DNA of 64,000 nucleotides, taken from Leishmania mexicana MHOM/GT/2001/U1103. Lineage: Eukaryota; Euglenozoa; Kinetoplastea; Trypanosomatida; Trypanosomatidae. The notes under the pieces are model-generated. The model searched no databases. It saw nothing but the letters and a program-made list of their open reading frames with translations, and was not told the origin of the DNA. Position numbers and translations under genes: made by a program. The stretch is taken from positions 846,084-910,083 of the forward strand of contig NC_018338.1 in the NCBI RefSeq assembly GCF_000234665.1, in the 5' to 3' direction. Positions 9,915-19,735 of this stretch are shown here, one piece after another. The number at the start of each line of letters is the position of its first letter. Positions within the stretch are counted from its first letter, which is position 1.

Positions 9915-11396
9915 ATGCATCGTGTCGCCCGACGTTTTGGCGCACTCGTGTGCCACAACCGCCGTAGCGTTGGCCAGAGGCAACTGCGAGTCGGTCGAAA
10001 CACCCCGTCATCGCCGCTTTCTCTTGCGATGCGTTTGTGCAGCAGCACTCCACCGCCACCACAGCGCCCTTCCGCTTCTTCTTCTGCCCTGTTCGCTGGT
10101 GAGGGCGAGTTTGGCGCTGGTGGCGAGAATGGGCGAAACCCGGTGAATGCGGAGCACTCGCACTATCCCGCATCGATGCCGTTTATGTCGTCCATGAATG
10201 CCAATGAAGGATTCACAGAGCAGATCGTCGAGACCCCCGGCTACTCTGAAGAGGATGCGTTCGGTCACCGGGACCCCTTCAAGGCTGTCGAGCATACACT
10301 GAAGACGAAGAGGAAATCCTCGGCTTGCGATACTGCCAGCGGTCGTGACACTCAGACGGAAGAGATCGGCGCATCGCCAGCGTACGACTCCACCGTTGAC
10401 TCCACTGTCACTTCGGCACCGGATACCGACTTGGCGAAGGAGGTGGACGCGGTGGCGAGTGGCCGAAACCGCCGCCGCAACCGCCGCAAGCGCACCGCGG
10501 ACGCCATCCTCGGCGATGTCCTGCACGACGCCCTCCTTCTGCGCGACATGGGCGAGAAGCCGACCGCTGACTTTGTGTATAAGCGCACGCAAGAGCGGAT
10601 GTACGAGGAGGAGTACGGTCGAAAGCCGCCAAGTGCAAAAGAAAACGCCGCGAAGTTCATTCCGTTCCCGCCTGACTTTCACCTGCACCGCCTGCTGCCG
10701 CTCTTTGGGGAGTGTGGCCGCGATGCTGCCGAGGACGTCGCGACGGACTCGGCTTCTGGTGGTGCGGCTCGACCTGTCACCCCTGCGCCGGTGTACACGA
10801 AGAACTTCATGAACACCTACGCGCTTATGGCACCGGATCCGTGGCCAGAGAGAGCTGTGACGCCCGAGAACCCGGTGTGGACCCGCCGCGACGTGGATGC
10901 GGACAAGGAGAAGACCGGCGGCCGGGGACTGAAGGAGTGGGAGGAGCGCGTTTACGGCCCACGGCCCGGCTACGACGTCCATGGAGAGTTCCTCGACGCC
11001 ATGGATGAGCTGGGGCACTGGGAGGTGCAGCTGATTCACTTCCTACGCGTGGTTCCGCTGAGTCAGCGCCGCAGCCTGCCGTTCCTTCATGAGTGGTATC
11101 GTCTTCTGGTGCATCGCGTGATTCGCGCCGAGCGCCGCTATATCCGCGTCCGTGACGCTGCTCTAGCAAACACCAAGGTCTCCACCTCACTGTTCAAGCG
11201 CACGGAGAAGCCGATTGATGCCGTCCGCAGCTACTATGCGGAGGCGCACCGATCCTTGGCCAGCGCCAACTACGACCCGCTGCGCATGAAGAAATCGGCC
11301 CTCGCGCCTCTGATGCGCATGACGGACGAGGAGTTTGCCGAGTGGAAAGAGGTGCAGCGGCAGCGTCGGAACTCGCTTGCTGCGGAGCTTGCTTAG
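9915..11396 (+). CDS. Probable mitochondrial protein of unknown function
   Basis: 493 residues. The N-terminus (MHRVARRFGALVCHNRRSVG) is Arg-rich, nearly free of acidic residues and fits an amphipathic mitochondrial presequence. Residues ~35-180 are Ser/Thr/Pro/Asp-rich and likely disordered. A basic patch (GRNRRRNRRKR) sits at about 182-193, followed by compact sequence to the end with helices rich in Arg/Glu and conserved-looking aromatic/Pro motifs (FIPFPPDFHLHRLLPLF; WEERVYGPRPGYDVHGEF; HWEVQLIHFLRVVPLSQRR). I do not recognise the family. The basic, helical C-terminal half with a presequence would suit a mitoribosome or mitochondrial RNA-processing component, but this is inferred from character only. 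The start is the first ATG after a strong splice acceptor. Confidence 0.8.
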   Translation: MHRVARRFGALVCHNRRSVGQRQLRVGRNTPSSPLSLAMRLCSSTPPPPQRPSASSSALFAGEGEFGAGGENGRNPVNAEHSHYPASMPFMSSMNANEGFTEQIVETPGYSEEDAFGHRDPFKAVEHTLKTKRKSSACDTASGRDTQTEEIGASPAYDSTVDSTVTSAPDTDLAKEVDAVASGRNRRRNRRKRTADAILGDVLHDALLLRDMGEKPTADFVYKRTQERMYEEEYGRKPPSAKENAAKFIPFPPDFHLHRLLPLFGECGRDAAEDVATDSASGGAARPVTPAPVYTKNFMNTYALMAPDPWPERAVTPENPVWTRRDVDADKEKTGGRGLKEWEERVYGPRPGYDVHGEFLDAMDELGHWEVQLIHFLRVVPLSQRRSLPFLHEWYRLLVHRVIRAERRYIRVRDAALANTKVSTSLFKRTEKPIDAVRSYYAEAHRSLASANYDPLRMKKSALAPLMRMTDEEFAEWKEVQRQRRNSLAAELA

Positions 11397-12506
11397 TGTC
11401 GTGGAGGAGCCTAGGAGAAGGAAAGACTAGGCTGAGTGGCGTCAGTTGCGAAGGGTTGCCTGCGTGATGGATTAACGGACGCCAGCTTTCGTGTGGCGAG
11501 TTTGACGCATCTGTATTTCTATCCGCACCTTGCACGCGCGTTTTTGTTTTCCACACTAAACGCGAAGTGGGCACGCGTCCGTGAGTGGTAAGCTGCCCTC
11601 CCCCTCTCTCTCTGTTTGCAAGCGTCGTGCGTGCGTGTTGGTGCGCTTACAGAGTGAAGCTCTATTTTTTTGGGGTTTGCGAAAAAAAAAATCGTCCGAA
11701 TACCGAAAATAGAAGAATGCAATCAAGGAGGCCAGAAACGACGATGGCGTTGTGGTGTACCAGAGCGGAAAAGGCGCCTGCACATGTGTGGTGTAACGAT
11801 CGAGGCGAAGAGACTATCGTTACCGCCCTCTTCTCATGGGTATCTCATGCCCCCTCCCCTCTCCTGAGTTTTGCGTGTGTGCAGGCAGAGCGCGCTGCTG
11901 TCTTGTAGGACGACACACGGCACGGCACCCTGTCCGCAGCAGCCCAAATTCCAAGCCACGATCTACTTATCCGGCATCCTTTGCTCGCCTCTTTCGTAGG
12001 AGTCTCACGCGGCCGTCTCACCACCGCGCACGTGGGCGTTTTGCGCGCGCACCTGCTTTCGTTCTTTCTCCGTACATGTGCCACATCCATCTTGTCTCTC
12101 TCTCTCAATCTTTCTGTTGCCGCTGCTCACACCTCCCACCACGCACACGTTTTCTCTGGTGCACCGCTGCCCGGCGTGGCAGTGCGCGCGAACATAATTT
12201 ACAGTGACACTCAGAGAATAGGCTTTTTGCGCGACGTGTGCATGAGCGGCGAGACACGGGCCGCACACGCCCTCGACTCCCTTCTGTGGCACGTCTCTGC
12301 TGTTGTTGTTGTTCTTTCCTTTTCGCCTTTGGCGTTTATCTTCTTTTTTTCGTTTTTGATTCGACTTTTCGGAGAACATCACGTCGGGCGCTCGTTGCCG
12401 GCTGCTGGCCATCGTATGCGCGGGAAGGACAGGCGAAGGAGCCCCTCTCTTTCTTTTCTTTTTTTCTCTGTCAGGGGCACCCTGGAACGCCTCTTCGGCG
12501 TCATCG
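11397..12506 (+). other. Intergenic spacer, no gene seen
   Basis: 1.1 kb of low-complexity spacer with a run of T and an A9 run (about 11665-11690). The last ~170 nt become strongly T/C-rich (CTCTCTTTCTTTTCTTTTTTTCTCTG at about 12446-12471), immediately before an AG at 12473-12474. Confidence 0.6.
12473..12474 (+). promoter_or_regulatory. Candidate spliced-leader acceptor AG for the PAM16-like gene
   Basis: A textbook pyrimidine tract ends in GTCAG. The first ATG downstream is 12507, giving a 32-nt 5' UTR. Confidence 0.7.
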
Positions 12507-13268
12507 ATGAGGCGTCTTCGGATGGGTAGGCGGACAGTCGCGACACCAACTGTCGGGACATCGGTCTCTGCCGTGTCGTACTCGAGCGCTGTGTATACGA
12601 CGTTGACATCTCGGCGGCGCCCCGCCGCCACCGCCACCTCTGCAAACGCTGCGGTGGCGACAAGGAGGGGGGCACTTCGAGCAGACTCGCCTCAATTTTA
12701 CGGCTGCGTTGGCACAGGAGGGTCGTCGCCAGCGCTGTTTCGCCCCACACGCGTCGTCCGCATTCCTCCGCAGCTGGCGCGGTTCTTGATCGCCGGTAGT
12801 GCTGCTCTGCTGCAAGTGTTTATGGTTGCGTACAAGCAGGAGAGTCAGAAACTGAGTCAGGAAGAGCAGGCGCGTGGTGCGGTGGGATCAGAACAGGATA
12901 CCACAGGCATTGGGAACCCTCGTGTGATGTCCGCGATGGAGGCAATGCAAGTGCTCGGCCTTGACCGCAGCTTCCCTGATGTTTACACGAGTGTGCAGCA
13001 GGCGGAGGCCAGATCGGCGTCGACATCAGCGTTTCTCCCACTGGCGCCTGGGAAGGCACGCAAGACTGCGCAGCAAAACTTCGAGCGAATGTTCGACCTT
13101 GCCGACAAGGAGGGGAACGTGTTCTTGGCAGGCAAGCTGAGTGCCGCCTACCGCATCTGTGTGGACCCAAGGTGGGATCAGGCGCCGTCAGGTGAAGAAG
13201 AAACGGCGGACGCCAACACACGATCGACGACGGCGGCAAACGCTGGTGAGCAGGGGCGCTCCTTGTAG
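12507..13268 (+). CDS. PAM16/TIM16 (Magmas)-like mitochondrial import-motor protein
   Basis: 253 residues. The C-terminal part matches the PAM16 pattern: a hydrophobic N-terminal segment (LARFLIAGSAALLQVFMVAYKQ, about residues 90-111), then MSAMEAMQVLGL (about 140-151, the equivalent of the family's 'eAxxILg' helix). After it comes the degenerate J-like hairpin, QQNFERMFDLADKEGN (about 188-203), then FLAGKLSAAYRIC. As in PAM16, the HPD triad of true J-proteins is absent, here replaced by LADKEGN. PAM16 normally pairs with PAM18 on the matrix side of TIM23 to control mtHsp70. Differences from the ~120-150-residue family norm are a ~90-residue basic, Ala/Thr-rich N-terminal extension that may be a presequence, a ~20-residue insertion in the J-like domain and a hydrophilic C-terminal tail. 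In Trypanosoma brucei the PAM16/18 orthologues have been reported as dispensable for general import, so the role here need not be classical. Confidence 0.82.
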   Translation: MRRLRMGRRTVATPTVGTSVSAVSYSSAVYTTLTSRRRPAATATSANAAVATRRGALRADSPQFYGCVGTGGSSPALFRPTRVVRIPPQLARFLIAGSAALLQVFMVAYKQESQKLSQEEQARGAVGSEQDTTGIGNPRVMSAMEAMQVLGLDRSFPDVYTSVQQAEARSASTSAFLPLAPGKARKTAQQNFERMFDLADKEGNVFLAGKLSAAYRICVDPRWDQAPSGEEETADANTRSTTAANAGEQGRSL

Positions 13269-14960
13269 GAGGACAGCGTGGGTCGGGGCGTGTCGTTTCT
13301 AGGTAAAGGTGCACACGCGTGGTGCCGCCCCTCTAGTTGCCACTCTTTCGTGTTCGTGCCAGTGTCCAAGTATGTATGTGTGCGCGGTCTCCCTCGTGCT
13401 CTTTGTGAATGAAACACGGTTTACTCCACCGTATGTCTCACGTGTCTTTGTTACTGGTCTTTTAGGTAACAAACTTCTTTTGCCCCTTCTGCGTCTTCTG
13501 GTGGTCGCCACATCTCGGCGCCTGATTCACCGTTGCACTGCTTCTCGTTGCTGTTCCTCCTCACGAGCTGAGGCACATCCTTGGGTGACCAAGCGCGTAG
13601 GCTATAATCACCCTCCTCCCCTTGCGTGCATGCAGTCGGAGAAAAGCGAAGACGACGCCGCTAACTGGATGAGTTCCGTGTTTGCGCGTCAATGCACGTT
13701 TCTTTGGAGACTGCACCAGCAGTCGTTGCGTGCACTCAGCGCTCTCTCTCTCCCCCCAACGCTGCCTCTTTCTCACTCGCGAGCTTGCGCGCGCTTGTTC
13801 CAGCGCCGTCCTTCTCCCAATATGCCATCGCAGACGTAGTGCTTCTCCACCACTTTTTAACGTGCTCTGCTACCGCTCTCCCTCGCCTTCGTTTTGCTCT
13901 TGTGCCGTCGTCGTTTGCCTTTCGGCCTCTCTCCCTTGCTGCCACCCTACTTGCGCAGTCATCTGGAGATCACACACGCACATCCTATGTATATCCTTTA
14001 GGAGTCGGTGGCACTGTACTAGTAAAGCGCAGCCACATATTTTTTTTCTTCACCCTCCCGCCCCTTCCTCGCCTCAACTGTTGCATTCTTTTGTCTGTGC
14101 GACGCGCACGCTTTCCACGTAGTCCATCAGCGCCCACGACACCACACCACACACCCCTATCTCGTGCTCTCCTCCGTGCTTCCTTCGAAGAAAAAAAAAC
14201 ACCGAAGTCACAAAGCACCTCTTTGCTGCTCTCGAAGCACCTACGGGGGAGGGGGTAGGGGTCGCTCGCGTCGGCGAGAAAGCGAGAGAAAGGGGGCAGG
14301 CGCGCGCCCAACACGTCAAAGACGTAAATACACACCCACCCACACACACACGGAAACACGCCCATACATGCATTAGGTACGAAAGGACCGCTCAAACAAC
14401 GCCCCTCTTCCCCCCTCTCTCCCCTCCCCCCACCGCACACACGTACACACACAAAAAAACAAACAAACAGAGTTTTCCGACTTCGTGTCTACACGCCGCT
14501 GCACACTCTCTCTGTTTTTTTTCGTCTTTGATGCTGCATCGTTTTATTCGCTCCTCTTCATCACCCTCCTCTCCTCCTCCTCCTCCGATTCTTTTTCCTC
14601 CGTGACATCTGTTCGACTCATCTATTCTTTTATTTCTGTTTTCCTTTGCACCTCCTTTTGTTTTTCCTTCTCCTGCGGGCCGCTGACGAGTGAGAGGTAA
14701 ACAGAGCGGATCTTCATTCTTTCGGTTCTCTCGTTCTCTTCACTCAATTTTTTGTTTGCATTTTTCGTTGTTTGCTTTTTTTTTTTCGCGCTGCCGCGCC
14801 GCTCATTAGTGCTGTGCTCTCTTTTTCAGTCGAGGAGGCCTCGCTCTTGCACACGCGCATCGATACCCATTAACGCGCAGCCACCTCCTCGGGCGACGGA
14901 AGTGGTTGCGGCGACCTTCTTCTCCACCTGCTTTTTGTTTTCAATTCTGGAACTAGTCTA

Positions 14961-14979
14961 ATATATATATATATATATA
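14961..14979. repeat. (TA)n microsatellite
   Basis: Alternating AT tract following CTAGTCTA, one of several TA tracts in the spacers (others near 1526-1580, 15664-15677, 33899-33910, 48105-48116 and 61989-62004). Confidence 0.9.
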
Positions 14980-16320
14980 AATACATTTATTTGGCACCTT
15001 CCCTTTGTCGTTCCTCTTCTCCTGCGCTCAGCGAGAGGCCCCCCCCCTTCCCCTCCACCCTCCCTCAAGAAAAAAACGAAAAGGAGGCTCGACGTATCGC
15101 GACTGCGTCTTTCGTGTATTGATAGTTTCTTTTTTGCTTTTTTTTGAGGAGCGTGCGTTGCTGTTGTGCGTGTGTACGTGTGTTTCTCTCTTGTATCTGA
15201 GAGCTCGTGCGTGGGCACGTGAAGTCGCACCTCCTTGTTCTCCCGTTTTATCGTAACAGTGCCCTTTTTTTCCCCCCTTTACTTCTTTGTTCTTGCGTGC
15301 GTGTGCCTGTGTCTGTGTCTGTGTCGGCCTGTCTGTGTGTGTGTGGGTGCTGTTTTTCTCTCCCGTGCATGCGTGTTTCGCCTTTCCATTGCCGCTTTCC
15401 TTCTGTGCAACATAAAACATCCTCCCCTCGTTCATTCCTCACTCTAATCCTCTCCCTTAAGCCTGAATCGTCGTTGATCTTTGCGCTCCTGTGCTGGACG
15501 TCTCGCCAGGTTGGATGACGCGGCAAGATCTCCCCCAGAAAAGAAAGGAGATCGACCGCTTCGCCTGCACACATACATACCGAGAACTAAGTGTCGCGCA
15601 GACGTAAGCAAACACAAGTAGACCCTGGTGAAGGCTGTTGTGACGAGGCGGCGCATCTCATACATATATATATATATGCTTTTTTATTGTTGTCGCGAGC
15701 AAGGCCGAGTGCAAGCCGCGGAGAGAGACTTTCAACCTGTTTTGAGCTCTGTTACAGCGGTGTCTGTGTGCGTGTGCCTCACTTACGCGTCACTTGCTCG
15801 TCACCATATCTCCCTGCTGTGGCGCATAGAAAAAAAACTGAGAACACACACGCATTGCTGCGTTGCTGGGCTGCGAGTACAGGCGAAAGGAAGAGAGTGA
15901 GAGAGTAAGGCTAGAGGTGCAGAGAGGAACAAAGACGAAACAGGCAAACAGAACGCACTGCCGGGGTTTGCGGAAAAAAGCTGTAGTGTGTGTGTTGTGT
16001 GTCTGTTGTGTTTTCGATTCGCCTGCTCCAGTTCGAGCTGTACCGCCATTGGGGTGGCCTCCTTCTTTTTTTGTCTACACCTTTCGCCTTTTTTTTCTGT
16101 AATAGAATTTTGGAACGTTTGGGGCTTATTTCGTTTTATGTTTGCATTTCTTTCATCGCCGTGCCCCTCGCCATCTTGTTCTCCCGATCGCGTCTCTCAG
16201 GCGTACGCCATCGCATATCAGTCAACTGGGCGCCGTGCCAGAGAACGGGCACCGCTCGGAGGTATCTCGCATCTTCGGTCGTTGTGTTCTTTCCCGATTC
16301 CCTTATCCGTTTCTTTTTAC

Positions 16321-16322
16321 AG
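16321..16322 (+). promoter_or_regulatory. Candidate spliced-leader acceptor AG for the kinase gene
   Basis: It ends the tract CCGTTTCTTTTTACAG at about 16307-16322. The first ATG downstream is 16361. A second acceptor-like CTTTCCCTCAG ends at 16356, only 4 nt from the ATG. Both support the ATG at 16361 rather than any upstream extension. Confidence 0.6.
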
Positions 16323-16360
16323 GCGATTCTTCCGGACCACGTTTTCTTTCCCTCAGTCGA

Positions 16361-19300
16361 ATGATCAACTCACGAGGCAAGGTGAGCGGCTATGTCAAGC
16401 CGGCTTCGCCGGGCTCGGCGAAGGATGCAGTTCCGTTCTTCGCTGCCGCCCCCAGAGCATCTTACTCGAGCAGCGATGGGCACAACCCCCTCATCAAAGA
16501 TCTCTTAAAGGACCTTGACAGGAACTCTTCCCTTGATGACGTCTACGGTGTCGGCCACTTGCAAGCACCGAACGCCAGCAACGATGATACCTTTTCGAAC
16601 CTCGACCTACAGCTGCGGCGGCCCAGCGAGGAATCGACGGCGAGCTGCCGTAGCAGCGCCCGAAACCGTGACAAGGCAGCCACGGATATTCTCTGCAAGA
16701 CCGGTCAGCGCTTTGTGCACGCCATGTGGATGCACAAACTTGATGATTTCTTCAGCCCTGCTCGCGGTGAGAGCGCCGAGGACGTCCTGCGACGTCAGCT
16801 ACGCAAGAAAGATCAAGAGGAGGTGGAGGCAGTGGTGCTGTCGTTAGTGGAGCTGCTTGAGGAGGTGCGCAAGGCAAGGAGCCAAATAGTGCCGGTCGCC
16901 GGCTCGCTCTCGTTGCTCGACACGCCTGGGCGAAGGCGTACCTCCTTCAACAGCATGCACTCCGCAGTGAGCACGGCCAGCCTCATGCGGCCACCGGTGC
17001 ATGAGACGAATCAGCTCGCCATGGCGTACGATCAGCAGGGAAACCGCATGATTAACTGCTATAGGGTGATCGCGAATCTAGGACGTGGCGCGTACGGCAA
17101 AGTCAAGCTTGGGATCGACACCAATACCGGCCAGAAGGTAGCTATCAAAATAATTGACAAGAAGCTGCTCAAGAAGCTCGGTGGCCTAGGCACCAGCAAC
17201 CAGGAGGCGGCGCTGAAGCGCGAAATCGCCATCATGAAGAAAGTGCGCCACCGGAACTGCGTATCCCTATACGAGGTTATCGACGACCCAGATTCGCACA
17301 TACTCTACCTAATCATGGAGTATGTGCCAAACGGGCCTGTTGTCAGGCTGAAGCCGCAGGGGCTTAGCAGTACTGCCCTGGAGTCCATCGAGGCCGGCAT
17401 TCCGCTGAATGGCGAGGTCTGCAACAAGGCCCTGATGCGGTGTGCGGTGCGGCAGTCCGCCAACGGCGATACTGCGTCCCTCACCGACGCGGAGATCAAC
17501 AGTAATCCGACGGTTTTCCTCTGCAAGCCGCTTAGCCAGCACATCTGTGCACTGTACCTGCGCCAACTTGTGAGTGGACTGCGATATATGCACAAGCGAA
17601 ACCTCGTTCACCACGACATCAAGCCGGACAATATCTTGGTTGGCACCAACCATCACGTTTTTCTCAGCGACTTCGGCGTTAGCGAGATCCTCTCCACCCG
17701 GCGGGAGGTGGAAAATGCCGTGAAGAAAAACCGTGGCGGCCCGAGCAGCGACTTCAGTAGCGAGCACTCCTTGAAATCCGATACTAGCGATTCGACCAAT
17801 GAGGATGACACTGACAACAAACCTCGCCTGGGTGGTGGCACGCTCCTCTTCACCGCGCCGGAGCTGTTTGACGGCTCGGTGAATAAAAGATTGCTCGATC
17901 CCCACCTGACCGACGTCTGGGCGCTCGGCGTCACGCTCTACTGCATGCTTGTTGGCATGTCCCCGTTTTTTGGTAGCACGTACTCCGAGGTGCGCACAAA
18001 CATCCTGATGCAGACGTTCCCGTGGTGCGGCAAGACAATGTATGGGACGCCGCTGGCGGCGGAGTGGCGGGTTGTGCTGAACGGGCTGCTGGCCAAGAAC
18101 CCCAACAATCGCTGGTCGCTGGTGCGGCTCAAGGCGTTCCTCGACCGGAGCAGCTTCCAGCAGACCATGCGACAGAGTGCGTTGCTCGAGGCATCGACGC
18201 GGGCTCGTTCCTTTACCTCCCTGGACGGTGACGCATCCCCCTCCCCTTCTACAGCGCAGCGCGCCGCTGGCTCGGTAGCGTTGTTGTCAGCCGGGACATC
18301 TGCCAAGGGACTCAAGCTGCCGCTCGCGTGTGGCTCGGTGTCGAAGGACACGAACGTCTCCCTCCCTCTCCCCCGTGTGGTTTCTTCTTCCAAGACCGTT
18401 TCCGCCTTGTCAATGGAGGCGGGCAGCGCTGCTCGCAGCTTCTTGTGGGACTTTGGCATCTCGGAGGAGGAGGTGCGAGGCGCCACGCGAACGGTGAAGG
18501 TCGAGGTGATGCGGCAGAAGACCGTCCTCTCGGCGCACACGCGCACCATTGTGCGTCGCTACGTCGAATGGATTCGCGCGCGCATGCACGCTCGGAACTT
18601 CGTTCCACTGAGCTGCGCCTCCCCTTTAAGGAGAAGGTCGCACGTCGGCTCCCTGGTCTCCGTGCAGATGTGCGCTGGCGCCAACAGGAGCGGCAAGGCG
18701 TTGACCTCCAACAGCGAAAGGGTACATGTGACGCACGTCCCTGTCCTCGCTGTGGCGTCAAGGCTTCACCGAGCCAGCGAGGTCAGCCCCATAGGCGCTA
18801 GATCTTTCTTGTTTCCTCCGCAGAGGAGCCCCCATTCCTCGGCGGGAGATGCTCGCACGGGGAGGCAGCGGAACGGTAGCTGCAGCAGCAATAACGGCAG
18901 TGGTCGCGGGCTTGCTTGTGGCAGCGTGGAAAACCGTGGCTTGGACGGCAGATTACAGTCACTGGATGCCGCCCTCTCTATAGTGAACTTGCAGAGCACC
19001 ACCGATGCGCACTCCCTCACCTTTTTTAGCTTGACGTCATCGAGTGCCTCGTCGCAGGCTTCCTTTTCTTTGCAGACCGGGTACCGTGGGCATCACGTCG
19101 ACAGGGAAACCGGCTACAATGACAGCATCCTGGCGGGCAACTTGGCAACTTCGAGCGAGGATACGCCGGCGTCCAGGAACGGGATGGCCGACAAAGTCAG
19201 TTGGTGTAATGTACAGACGCCATCGACGGTCGCGCAGACGATGCTGCCCAGCAGCGCGACGCCTTCATATATTGCTGTGGAGGAGAGCCGAAAAGGGGTG

Positions 19301-19735
19301 GGCGCAAATGGCAGCAAGAGCCGGTTCCAGCAATTCATGCGCGGCAAGAAAGCACCGAGCGGCGCCTCTGTCAGTGACGACCGCACCTCTAATCAACCCA
19401 CGCTTGCACCCAGGTCACGTTCCACGGTGTCGCCGCTGCTCGATTCGGTTCTCTGCAGCGGCACCAGCGGCTTGGGAGACAGCAACTCAGCTGGGTGCTG
19501 TAGTGCATTCCCTAACCCGAAGACTGTCAGCGTGGCTGGCCGTTGTCTTGCCGTGCCACCAGACGAGCACGCCTCGACGGTGCAGTTGCCAGGCTCGATG
19601 GGCAACAAATACCCCGTAGGGCCGATGCAGGGGCGCCTTTGTGACGGTAAACTGGCTGTTCCCGCCTTGACATCCTTTGAGCAGGTGCCGCGCGTCACGG
19701 TCTCGAAGCGGCTTCCCTCTGTTGTTCGGAAATGA
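16361..19735 (+). CDS. CaMKK-like serine/threonine protein kinase
   Basis: 1124 residues from the first ATG after the splice acceptor. The kinase domain spans about residues 232-600: glycine loop LGRGAYGKVKLG (~240), VAIK lysine (~262), KKLLKKLGG and an extended N-lobe loop before the alphaC Glu. Next come the hinge region YLIMEYVPNGPVV, a catalytic loop HHDIKPDNILV (~417), SDFGVSE (~436), FTAPELF (~497) and DVWALGVTLYCMLVGMSPFF. The 'LYEVIDDP..LYLIMEYVPNGPV' and 'DVWALGVTLYC' segments closely resemble CaMKK/LKB1-type upstream kinases such as yeast SAK1/TOS3 that activate SNF1/AMPK, so the expected target is an AMPK-like kinase (inference). Oddities: HRD is HHD, the DFG-APE interval is about 60 residues with an acidic Ser-rich insert, and there is a ~70-residue insert between hinge and alphaE. 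The ~520-residue C-terminal tail is mostly disordered, except for a conserved-looking DFGISEEEVRGATRTVKVEV (~700). No autoinhibitory calmodulin-binding helix is obvious. Confidence 0.9.
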   Translation: MINSRGKVSGYVKPASPGSAKDAVPFFAAAPRASYSSSDGHNPLIKDLLKDLDRNSSLDDVYGVGHLQAPNASNDDTFSNLDLQLRRPSEESTASCRSSARNRDKAATDILCKTGQRFVHAMWMHKLDDFFSPARGESAEDVLRRQLRKKDQEEVEAVVLSLVELLEEVRKARSQIVPVAGSLSLLDTPGRRRTSFNSMHSAVSTASLMRPPVHETNQLAMAYDQQGNRMINCYRVIANLGRGAYGKVKLGIDTNTGQKVAIKIIDKKLLKKLGGLGTSNQEAALKREIAIMKKVRHRNCVSLYEVIDDPDSHILYLIMEYVPNGPVVRLKPQGLSSTALESIEAGIPLNGEVCNKALMRCAVRQSANGDTASLTDAEINSNPTVFLCKPLSQHICALYLRQLVSGLRYMHKRNLVHHDIKPDNILVGTNHHVFLSDFGVSEILSTRREVENAVKKNRGGPSSDFSSEHSLKSDTSDSTNEDDTDNKPRLGGGTLLFTAPELFDGSVNKRLLDPHLTDVWALGVTLYCMLVGMSPFFGSTYSEVRTNILMQTFPWCGKTMYGTPLAAEWRVVLNGLLAKNPNNRWSLVRLKAFLDRSSFQQTMRQSALLEASTRARSFTSLDGDASPSPSTAQRAAGSVALLSAGTSAKGLKLPLACGSVSKDTNVSLPLPRVVSSSKTVSALSMEAGSAARSFLWDFGISEEEVRGATRTVKVEVMRQKTVLSAHTRTIVRRYVEWIRARMHARNFVPLSCASPLRRRSHVGSLVSVQMCAGANRSGKALTSNSERVHVTHVPVLAVASRLHRASEVSPIGARSFLFPPQRSPHSSAGDARTGRQRNGSCSSNNGSGRGLACGSVENRGLDGRLQSLDAALSIVNLQSTTDAHSLTFFSLTSSSASSQASFSLQTGYRGHHVDRETGYNDSILAGNLATSSEDTPASRNGMADKVSWCNVQTPSTVAQTMLPSSATPSYIAVEESRKGVGANGSKSRFQQFMRGKKAPSGASVSDDRTSNQPTLAPRSRSTVSPLLDSVLCSGTSGLGDSNSAGCCSAFPNPKTVSVAGRCLAVPPDEHASTVQLPGSMGNKYPVGPMQGRLCDGKLAVPALTSFEQVPRVTVSKRLPSVVRK

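Larger units (their letters stand above)
13269..16360 (+). other. Long intergenic spacer (3.1 kb), no gene seen
   Basis: Almost entirely T/C-rich with long homopolymers and simple repeats: (TA)n at 14961-14979 and 15664-15677, and TG/TC-rich sequence at about 15290-15350. Open frames up to ~190 codons exist but encode runs of Ser/Phe/Leu/Cys/Arg from simple sequence and overlap each other in several frames, as expected for pyrimidine-rich DNA. There is no tRNA-like box, SIDER-like core or conserved family segment that I can see. Confidence 0.55.

Noticed and set aside
10008..11039. 343-codon open frame on the - strand
   Set aside because: Antisense shadow of the probable mitochondrial protein gene.
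13309..13839. 176-codon open frame in the spacer after the PAM16-like gene
   Set aside because: No recognisable features, mixed with overlapping frames of similar length, and no clear splice tract tied to its start.
16142..16360. Upstream extension of the kinase frame
   Set aside because: The frame has no ATG here (it begins with TTG) and the likely splice acceptors at 16322 and 16356 remove it.
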